Assembly (NCBI GenBank): GCA_017382915.1
Contig: JAFNZJ010000133.1
Coordinates: forward strand, 1 to 5,893
Source of the DNA: Clostridia bacterium
GTDB lineage: Bacteria; Bacillota; Clostridia; Oscillospirales; Acutalibacteraceae
Direction of reading: 5' to 3'
DNA: 5,893 bases
The notes below the pieces were generated by a model. It ran no database searches. It was not told the origin of the DNA and saw nothing but the letters and a program-made list of their open reading frames with translations. How positions within the stretch are numbered: the first letter of the stretch is position 1; every line of letters begins with the position of its first letter. A program made the position numbers and the translations under genes. This document shows, piece after piece, positions 1-3,889 of this stretch.

Positions 1-1255
1 GTTAAGTTCCGCGATTTGGGACTTGTTATTATTGATGAGGAGCAACGCTTTGGTGTTGCCCAAAAAGAAAAAACTTAAAACCCTGTTTAATGCGGTGGAT
101 GTTTTAACCCTGACAGCCACCCCAATTCCGCGCACCCTTAATATGGCAATGTCCGGCATTAGGGATATGTCCTCAATTGAGGAGGCCCCGCAGGATAGAC
201 AGCCCGTTCAGACCTATGTAATGGAGCAAAATAGCGCCGTCTTGTTGGAGGCAATAAATAAAGAGCTCCGCCGCGGCGGTCAAGTTTATTATTTGCATAA
301 TAGGGTGGAAAGCATTACCCACTGCGCCGCAAGGCTAAAGGCACTTCTGCCCGATGCCAGAATAGGCATTGCCCACGGCAAAATGGGTGAGGAGGAGCTT
401 TCAAAAATATGGAAGGACCTGCTGGATGGCGAAATTGATGTTTTGGTCTGCACCACAATTATTGAAACGGGTGTTGATGTACCAAACTGTAACACCCTTA
501 TTATTGAAGATGCCGACCATATGGGCTTGGCACAGCTTCACCAAATACGCGGTAGAGTTGGCCGTAGCACCCGTAGGGCATATGCATACTTTTGCTTTAG
601 GCGGGGTAAGGCATTAAGTGAAATTGCCACCCGAAGGTTAGAGGCTATTAAGGAATATACCGAATTTGGCTCCGGCTTTAAAATTGCCATGCGCGATTTA
701 GAAATTCGCGGCGCAGGTAATATTTTGGGCGGTGAACAGCATGGTCATATGGATGCAGTCGGTTATGATATGTATATAAAACTGCTTAATGAAGCCATAG
801 GTGAACAAAAAGGCGATACCGAGCCAAAGAAAACCGAATGTACCGTTGATTTGGATATAAGCGCAAATATACCCGAAAAATATATACCCTCCCTTTCACA
901 CCGACTTGGTATTTACCGTCGCATTGCCGACATTAAAACGCTGGATGATAAAAGGGATGTTGTTGATGAGCTTATTGACCGCTTTGGCGACCCGCCAAGT
1001 GAGGTTTTAGGTCTTATTGATATTGCACTGCTTAAGGGCGCCGCAGAGCGTAACGGCATTTATGAAATTTCGGGCGATAGGCAAAGTATAAATTTTTATG
1101 TTAAAAACATCACCCCCGAAAATGCAGGCGATTTAATTAAAAAGCTGGGTCAGGGCACACTGCTTGTCCCCGCCGAGCCTATGCACTTTACCGTAAAATT
1201 AAAAGCAGGGCAAAACCAAGTTGCCCTGCTAAAGGAAATTGCATCCAGACTTTAA
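1..1255 (+). CDS. mfd: Transcription-repair coupling factor Mfd, C-terminal part, frameshifted
   Basis: Mfd is a cytoplasmic superfamily 2 ATPase that removes RNA polymerase stalled at DNA lesions and recruits UvrA. The window opens inside the translocase module. Frame 1 (1-75) encodes the motif II segment IIDEEQRFG and then hits a stop at 76-78; from about 74 the family sequence continues in frame 2 to the stop at 1253-1255. Counting residues from the ATG at 23, which is not a real start, visible motifs are TATPIPRT (31-38, motif III), GGQVYYLHNRVE (85-96, motif IV), TTIIETGVDVPN (144-155, motif V), QLHQIRGRVGRS (171-182, motif VI), the TRG-type region around RDLEIRGAGNILGGEQHGH (224-242), and the C-terminal TRCF regulatory domain with FGDPP (321-325). 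About 410 residues remain of a protein that is usually near 1150-1180. The N-terminal UvrB-like and RNA polymerase-interacting domains lie upstream of the window. The identification is very secure; whether the gene is intact is not. Confidence 0.95.
   Translation, partial: LSSAIWDLLLLMRSNALVLPKKKKLKTLFNAVDVLTLTATPIPRTLNMAMSGIRDMSSIEEAPQDRQPVQTYVMEQNSAVLLEAINKELRRGGQVYYLHNRVESITHCAARLKALLPDARIGIAHGKMGEEELSKIWKDLLDGEIDVLVCTTIIETGVDVPNCNTLIIEDADHMGLAQLHQIRGRVGRSTRRAYAYFCFRRGKALSEIATRRLEAIKEYTEFGSGFKIAMRDLEIRGAGNILGGEQHGHMDAVGYDMYIKLLNEAIGEQKGDTEPKKTECTVDLDISANIPEKYIPSLSHRLGIYRRIADIKTLDDKRDVVDELIDRFGDPPSEVLGLIDIALLKGAAERNGIYEISGDRQSINFYVKNITPENAGDLIKKLGQGTLLVPAEPMHFTVKLKAGQNQVALLKEIASRL
68..73 (+). 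other. Single-base frameshift in a six-A run inside mfd
   Basis: Frame 1 reads IIDEEQRFG...QKEK and then stops at 76-78. The next conserved residues (LK, then VDVLTLTATPIPRT) lie in frame 2. Removing one A from the A6 run at 68-73 would join the two halves seamlessly as QKEKLK. Both sides of the run are otherwise perfectly conserved and free of stops. This suggests a sequencing or assembly indel, or a very recent mutation. Transcriptional slippage is possible but the run is short for that. Confidence 0.88.
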
Positions 1256-1686
1256 AGGTAACCCCTAATGTCTAGTGCAAGTCGTTGCTCTAAATTTATA
1301 AGGCGCTTTGTAATATCCTTTGAAACCTCATCAGCCGCCTCATATTCATTTAGATATTTGTTAAGCGATTTTACACCCATATTACAGCCGTCGGTCATAA
1401 GGTCGGCAATGGTGCTGTCGCTGTCATCAAATGAAAGCTTCATATTGGTTTTAACCCACGACATACCCTTGGCAATGGGGTTGGGGTTTTTGCCCTCATC
1501 CCCAAACCTTTGAAGCTGCTCATCAATTTCGGTTTGAAGCTTATCGTGTTCATTCTTGCAGTCGGTAAGGTATTTTTCAAGTTTTTTAGACTTTACATTG
1601 TCCAAAACATCTTCAATTGATGAAACCCCCATCTTAACCCCTGCATCACATTCACGAAGAAGTCTGATAGTATCTTGCTCAATCAT
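1252..1686 (-). CDS. Small conserved helical protein, DUF2383/ferritin-like
   Basis: This 144-residue, charged, cytoplasmic protein has no signal peptide or membrane segment. The sequence is almost wholly heptad-like helix: roughly residues 3-30, 33-62, 73-85 (around GMSWVKTNMKL), 90-117 and 119-140. That is compatible with a four-helix bundle. The segments AGVKMGVSSI (15-24) and MTDGCNMGVKSLNKYL (97-112) look like two versions of the same helix, each with a Cys near a Gly-Val-Lys, which suggests an internal duplication. It resembles the DUF2383/PA2169-type helical bundle proteins that are common and uncharacterised in clostridia; this family call is from memory of sequence style, not a search. 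No metal-binding Glu/His set typical of true ferritins is clear. The start at 1686 is supported by AAAGGGG (1694-1700, minus strand) 7 bases upstream. Its stop overlaps the mfd stop in a convergent arrangement. Function unknown. Confidence 0.85.
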   Translation of the reverse strand: MIEQDTIRLLRECDAGVKMGVSSIEDVLDNVKSKKLEKYLTDCKNEHDKLQTEIDEQLQRFGDEGKNPNPIAKGMSWVKTNMKLSFDDSDSTIADLMTDGCNMGVKSLNKYLNEYEAADEVSKDITKRLINLEQRLALDIRGYL

Positions 1687-1710
1687 AAAAAATCCCCTTT
1701 ACATTATTTA

Positions 1711-1719
1711 TATATAGCA
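1711..1719 (-). promoter_or_regulatory. Candidate extended -10 promoter for the small helical protein
   Basis: On the minus strand these bases read TGCTATATA, matching the extended -10 form TGnTATAAT with one mismatch in the hexamer. It would start transcription near 1704, giving a leader of about 18 bases that contains the AAAGGGG ribosome binding site at 1694-1700. No convincing -35 is visible, which an extended -10 can tolerate. It sits just past the terminator at 1740-1771, so the gene is probably transcribed separately from coaX-panT. Confidence 0.45.
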
Positions 1720-1739
1720 TAACCCAAAATAAACAAAAT

Positions 1740-1771
1740 AAAAGCCAAGTCAAAAATTTGACTTGGCTTTT
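1740..1771 (-). terminator. Strong, potentially bidirectional rho-independent terminator
   Basis: Perfect 15-bp arms (AAAAGCCAAGTCAAA at 1740-1754 and its complement at 1757-1771) surround a 2-base centre. On the minus strand the stem is followed by TTTTATTTTG, and on the plus strand by a T run and AAATTT. In the minus direction it would end transcripts from coaX-panT before the small helical protein gene. It lies over 400 bases past the panT stop, with the repeat block between, so repeats may have been inserted between the operon and its original terminator. Confidence 0.8.
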
Positions 1772-1782
1772 TAAATTTAACT

Positions 1783-1840
1783 TGGTGCAGCCGCTGATAG
1801 TTTGCCAAAGGCAATGATAGTTATAAACTATAAATTATCA
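1783..1840. repeat. Short series of hairpins spaced by TGATAG
   Basis: A decayed hairpin with a GCA loop (TGGT-GCA-GCCG, 1783-1793, needing two G-T wobbles) is followed by TGATAG (1795-1800). Next come a perfect TTGCC-AAA-GGCAA hairpin (1802-1814), a second TGATAG (1815-1820) and TTATA-AAC-TATAA (1821-1833). The last part can also fold as ATAGTT-ATA-AACTAT (1817-1831), enclosed by TGATA (1815-1819) and TATCA (1836-1840). The architecture, different hairpins separated by a fixed short spacer, is the same as in the larger array at 2055-2188 but with another spacer. The first hairpin shares 11 of 13 bases with the first hairpin of that array (1781-1793 against 2053-2065). Confidence 0.6.
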
Positions 1841-1884
1841 ATTTGCACACTACTGAAGCCTTCCTTATCAAACGGTGCTTATTG

Positions 1885-2026
1885 AAGCCTTCCCCTTGAG
1901 GGGAAGGTGGCAACCGAAGGTTGACGGATGAGGTGGAAAATATTTTAAACTATATTTATAACGCCGCCGTTGGCGGCTACACCTCATCAGTCACTATGTG
2001 ACAGCTTCCCCTGGGGGGGAAGCCTT
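1885..2026. mobile_element. MITE-like 142-bp imperfect palindrome
   Basis: The left end (1885-1935) begins AAGCCTTCCCCTTGAGGGGA and ends GATGAGGTG. The right end (1980-2026) is its imperfect reverse complement: ACCTCATCAGTCAC, then GCTTCCCC, then GGGGAAGCCTT. Each arm also folds by itself around a CCCC/GGGG core. The centre is AT-rich and holds a separate perfect hairpin GCCGCC-GTT-GGCGGC (1963-1977). There is no coding capacity. Elements with AAGCCTTCCCC ends and a GATGAGGTG inner motif are, from memory, frequent between genes of gut clostridia; I cannot confirm family or copy number here. A clear flanking target-site duplication is not visible, although TATCAAAC occurs on both sides (1866-1873, 2036-2043), not abutting the ends. 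Confidence 0.7.
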
Positions 2027-2054
2027 GTTATATCGTATCAAACTGCTTTTACCT

Positions 2055-2188
2055 CGGCGCAGCCGAATTTAGCTGTTGCCATCGGCAACAATTTAGCTAC
2101 CGCTTTAGCGGTAATTTAGCTGGCCGATAGGCCAATTTAGCTGTGCGAAGCACAATTTAGCTGCCTTGCTCCGCAAGGCAATTTACCT
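2055..2188. repeat. Regular array of six different hairpins with constant 9-base spacer
   Basis: Six perfect stem-loops of different sequence follow one another: CGGC-GCA-GCCG (2055-2065), GTTGCC-ATC-GGCAAC (2075-2089), ACCGC-TTTA-GCGGT (2099-2112), GGCC-GATA-GGCC (2122-2133), GTGC-GAA-GCAC (2143-2153) and GCCTTGC-TCC-GCAAGGC (2163-2179). Between them the spacer AATTTAGCT is identical five times (2066-2074, 2090-2098, 2113-2121, 2134-2142, 2154-2162). The last spacer is AATTTACCT (2180-2188), which overlaps the panT stop codon on the minus strand. Loops are 3 or 4 bases and stems 4 to 7. Five unrelated sequences all kept self-complementary show that pairing, not sequence, is what is retained. 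It is not a CRISPR. On the minus strand it would form the 3' untranslated region of the panT transcript. Confidence 0.88.
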
Positions 2189-2777
2189 ATTTAACTATTT
2201 TTTGTACCGCCTTTGTAACGCGTAGCACTGCGGGGGACAGCGCAATGTTAATTATAAGCTCAATAATAAAGTTTATACCAACCAAACCTACTATGGCGTA
2301 ATACACTATGTCGGTGCCGCCTGCCCAAACGGTTAAAGTATCTTTAAAGAAAATAAACATACTTACCACAAAAAGACCTGTGTTGGTAACAGGGGCTATA
2401 ATGGCAGCCAGCATTACGGCAAGGTATATGTTTTTGTTTTTTAGCGGTGTTGCTATAAGTCCCGCAAAAAGGCCTGCAAAAGCACCCTTTAAAATGCAAA
2501 CCAGTGATGTAAGTATTGGTGCCGACTGAAAAAGCACATTGCCGCCCGCATCCAAGCCAAAGGCCGATGCTAGCGTAACCACTACACCAAAAACCGCACC
2601 AAGCACCGCACCGTATTTTGGTCCGTAAAGCACCGCGGCAAGCACTATTGGTATAAGCACCAGCGACAGGTTAAAGGTACCAATCTTAATGGCATAGCTT
2701 AGTAACTGAAGCACCACTGTAATGGCGGTAAACATACCCAAAAGGGCGGGGTTTACCTTGTTTTGTTTAACTGACAT
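2187..2777 (-). CDS. panT: ECF transporter S component, probably pantothenate-specific (PanT)
   Basis: This 196-residue integral membrane protein has about six hydrophobic segments (roughly residues 11-31, 36-52, 55-74, 84-110, 117-145 and 158-182), the size and topology of substrate-binding S components of energy-coupling factor transporters. Family-typical stretches include the N-terminal small-residue helix (LLGMFTAITVVLQLL), SLVLIPIVLAAVLYGPKYGA, CILKGAFAGLFAGLI and APVTNTGLFVVSMFIFF. S components bind the vitamin and rely on shared EcfT/EcfA/EcfA' subunits, not present here. Pantothenate is inferred from the adjacent, co-oriented coaX; the sequence alone does not prove the ligand. The start at 2777 has an AGGAGG 8 bases upstream. 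The gene ends in a basic tail (VTKAVQKIVK), and its stop overlaps the end of the hairpin array. Other vitamin substrates are possible. Confidence 0.85.
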   Translation of the reverse strand: MSVKQNKVNPALLGMFTAITVVLQLLSYAIKIGTFNLSLVLIPIVLAAVLYGPKYGAVLGAVFGVVVTLASAFGLDAGGNVLFQSAPILTSLVCILKGAFAGLFAGLIATPLKNKNIYLAVMLAAIIAPVTNTGLFVVSMFIFFKDTLTVWAGGTDIVYYAIVGLVGINFIIELIINIALSPAVLRVTKAVQKIVK

Positions 2778-2785
2778 AATTTTTT

Positions 2786-2791
2786 CCTCCT
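2786..2791 (-). promoter_or_regulatory. Ribosome binding site of panT
   Basis: Minus strand AGGAGG, a perfect Shine-Dalgarno core, lies 8 bases before the ATG at 2777-2775 and fixes that start. Confidence 0.85.
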
Positions 2792-2794
2792 GAT

Positions 2795-2816
2795 ACTGTT
2801 CGTAAAACGATACAGT
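2795..2816 (-). promoter_or_regulatory. Inverted repeat in the panT leader, possible operator or RNA hairpin
   Basis: ACTGT and TCGT (2795-2803) face ACGA and ACAGT (2807-2816) across an AAA centre, with one extra T at 2811: nine pairs with a single bulge. On the minus strand its 3' side ends 3 bases before the AGGAGG of panT. It could be an operator for a dimeric repressor or a hairpin modulating ribosome access. A second small perfect hairpin, ACTGC-TAA-GCAGT, lies at 2833-2845. No known pantothenate riboswitch is recognised. Confidence 0.4.
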
Positions 2817-2865
2817 TCATAATATTTATAAAACTGCTAAGCAGTAATATACACTACATATACAT

Positions 2866-2878
2866 ATTATATATTATA
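2866..2878 (-). promoter_or_regulatory. Possible internal -10 boxes upstream of panT
   Basis: Two TATAAT hexamers occur on the minus strand (2866-2871 and 2873-2878) just past the coaX stop. The sequence is very AT-rich and no good -35 is found at the expected spacing. An internal promoter for panT is therefore only possible; readthrough from coaX is at least as likely. Confidence 0.25.
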
Positions 2879-2885
2879 TCATACA

Positions 2886-3650
2886 TTATAAATTTTTGCG
2901 GTATATTTTAATAAGACCGTCTAAAAGCAGGTTTTCATCAAGCACCATTTGCTTTTGGCAGTGGGGTATAATTTGTCCCGCTCTGCCGCCCGTAGCCACC
3001 ACTGTGCAGGTAGCACCAAGCTCGGCCTCAATTCGGTTTACCATACCGTCAATCATTGCGGCAGTACCAAGCACCAAACCCGACTGCATACTTTCCACAG
3101 TGTTGCGACCAATTGCATTTTTGGGTGCTTCAATCGGTATTGCCGAAAGCAACGCAGTGTTTTGGGTCAGGGCGTTAAGGGTAAGACCCAGTCCCGCCGC
3201 AATAGCACCGCCTAAAAAATTACCGTCTTTATCAAGCACGCTAAGTGTGGTTGCAGTACCCATATCAATAATAATACAGGGCATAGGGTATTTACCAAGT
3301 GCACCTGCAGCACCCGCCGCAAGGTCGGCACCAAGCTGTGCAGGGTTGTCAATTTTAATGTTGACACCCGTTTTAACACCGGGGCCCAAAACTATGGGGG
3401 TAATGCCTGTAAGCTTTTCCACCGCGCCCTTAAGGGCGGCGCCAACGCTGGGTACAACCGACGCTATTACGCACCCCTCTGCATCACTTACCGAATAGCC
3501 CGATACCCGCACAAGGTCATAAAGCTCAACAGCATATTGGTCAGCAGTGCGCCGTTGGTCGGTGGCAAGACGGGCTATAAATAAAATCTTATCATCATTA
3601 TAACCGCCAAGCGTAATGTTTGTATTGCCAATATCAATTGCTAAAATCAT
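2886..3650 (-). CDS. coaX: Type III pantothenate kinase CoaX
   Basis: CoaX phosphorylates pantothenate to 4'-phosphopantothenate with ATP, the first step of coenzyme A synthesis in the cytoplasm. The 254-residue length is normal for this ASKHA-fold family. Visible motifs are the N-terminal phosphate loop DIGNTNI (6-12), GAD (107-109) carrying the catalytic-type Asp, DMGTATT (129-135, second phosphate motif), GGAIAAGL (147-154) and TGGRA (220-224, nucleoside site). Two positions differ from the best-known forms: Leu110 follows GAD where many CoaX proteins have Arg (GADR), and the usual GGxIxPG lacks its Pro. Similar GADL/GSDL versions are, from memory, common in clostridia, so this is probably a subfamily trait and not decay. 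The start at 3650 has AGAGGG (3658-3663, minus strand) 7 bases upstream. It leads a likely two-gene unit with panT, 108 bases downstream. Confidence 0.94.
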   Translation of the reverse strand: MILAIDIGNTNITLGGYNDDKILFIARLATDQRRTADQYAVELYDLVRVSGYSVSDAEGCVIASVVPSVGAALKGAVEKLTGITPIVLGPGVKTGVNIKIDNPAQLGADLAAGAAGALGKYPMPCIIIDMGTATTLSVLDKDGNFLGGAIAAGLGLTLNALTQNTALLSAIPIEAPKNAIGRNTVESMQSGLVLGTAAMIDGMVNRIEAELGATCTVVATGGRAGQIIPHCQKQMVLDENLLLDGLIKIYRKNL

Positions 3651-3688
3651 TAGTAATCCCTCTTTCAGAGTGGAATCTATTTTTACCT

Positions 3689-3717
3689 ATTTTAACATAT
3701 AATAATAAAAATTACAA
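3689..3717 (-). promoter_or_regulatory. Sigma-A-type promoter of coaX(-panT)
   Basis: On the minus strand TTGTAA (3712-3717) is separated by exactly 17 bases from TAAAAT (3689-3694), matching 4 of 6 and 5 of 6 consensus bases. Transcription would start near 3682, leaving a leader of about 30 bases. The -35 lies inside one copy of the AAATTACAA repeat, so a regulator binding there could block it. Confidence 0.55.
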
Positions 3718-3789
3718 CCCACCCCGCGTTTAGGACGTATATGTACATAAATTACAAAGCCAATGCCGTTTTTTTGTAATAAATTACAA
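3709..3789. repeat. Three AAATTACAA copies and an inverted repeat between divergent promoters
   Basis: AAATTACAA occurs at 3709-3717, 3749-3757 and 3781-3789. The third copy pairs with TTGTAAT at 3774-3780 to form a perfect 7-bp inverted repeat with an AA centre (3774-3789). A separate palindrome TATGTACATA lies at 3740-3749. The first copy overlaps the coaX -35 and the third ends 5 bases before the -35 of the surface protein gene. This could be a shared operator region; the AT-rich composition makes chance a real alternative. Confidence 0.4.
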
Positions 3790-3794
3790 TTGCT

Positions 3795-3824
3795 TTGAAA
3801 GGGACGATGTAGTAAAATTATAGT
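3795..3824 (+). promoter_or_regulatory. Sigma-A-type promoter of the surface protein gene
   Basis: TTGAAA (3795-3800) and TATAGT (3819-3824) are spaced by 18 bases, with 4 of 6 and 5 of 6 consensus matches. The predicted start, near 3831, gives a leader of about 60 bases that begins with the hairpin at 3832-3850. Confidence 0.6.
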
Positions 3825-3831
3825 GTAACTA

Positions 3832-3850
3832 TATACCTTAAAAAGGTATA
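3832..3850 (+). promoter_or_regulatory. 5'-terminal mRNA hairpin of the surface protein transcript
   Basis: TATACCTT-AAA-AAGGTATA forms a perfect 8-bp stem that would start within a base or two of the predicted transcript 5' end. It is followed by an unstructured A-rich stretch and the ribosome binding site. Stem-loops at mRNA 5' ends are known to protect transcripts from 5'-dependent decay, so a stabilising role is a reasonable inference. It is not followed directly by a T run, so it is not a typical attenuator. Confidence 0.5.
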
Positions 3851-3872
3851 CGGTTTAACAAAAAAATTTTGG

Positions 3873-3878
3873 AAGGAG
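3873..3878 (+). promoter_or_regulatory. Ribosome binding site of the surface protein gene
   Basis: AAGGAG, within GGAAGGAG at 3871-3878, precedes the ATG at 3890 by 11 bases. This is slightly long spacing but strong pairing, and together with the signal peptide it decides the start. Confidence 0.8.
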
Positions 3879-3889
3879 CAATACCCAAA

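Noticed and set aside
23..73. Start codon at 23 as the true beginning of a 410-residue protein
   Set aside because: The bases are the DEEQRFG coding stretch read in the wrong frame; there is no ribosome binding site and the first 17 residues have no Mfd similarity.
61..78. Programmed ribosomal frameshift in mfd
   Set aside because: Joining frame 1 to frame 2 needs +1 (or -2); the A-rich heptamer is not in the register of a -1 slippery site, and Mfd is not known to use recoding.
1268..1513. Plus-strand open frame inside the small helical protein gene
   Set aside because: Antisense shadow; the minus-strand product has a good ribosome binding site and family-like sequence.
2055..2188. CRISPR array
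   Set aside because: The constant unit is only 9 bases and the variable units are 11-17 base palindromes; both are far too short, and the variable units are self-complementary, unlike CRISPR spacers.
2308..2529. Plus-strand open frame inside panT
   Set aside because: Antisense shadow of the membrane protein with no ribosome binding site or recognisable features.
2778..2885. Known riboswitch upstream of panT
   Set aside because: The region is AT-rich and short, with only two simple hairpins and none of the conserved cores of known vitamin riboswitches that I could recognise.
2896..3498. 200-codon open frame on the plus strand inside coaX
   Set aside because: It is antisense to a well-conserved kinase, has no ribosome binding site, and its composition follows from the complementary codons.
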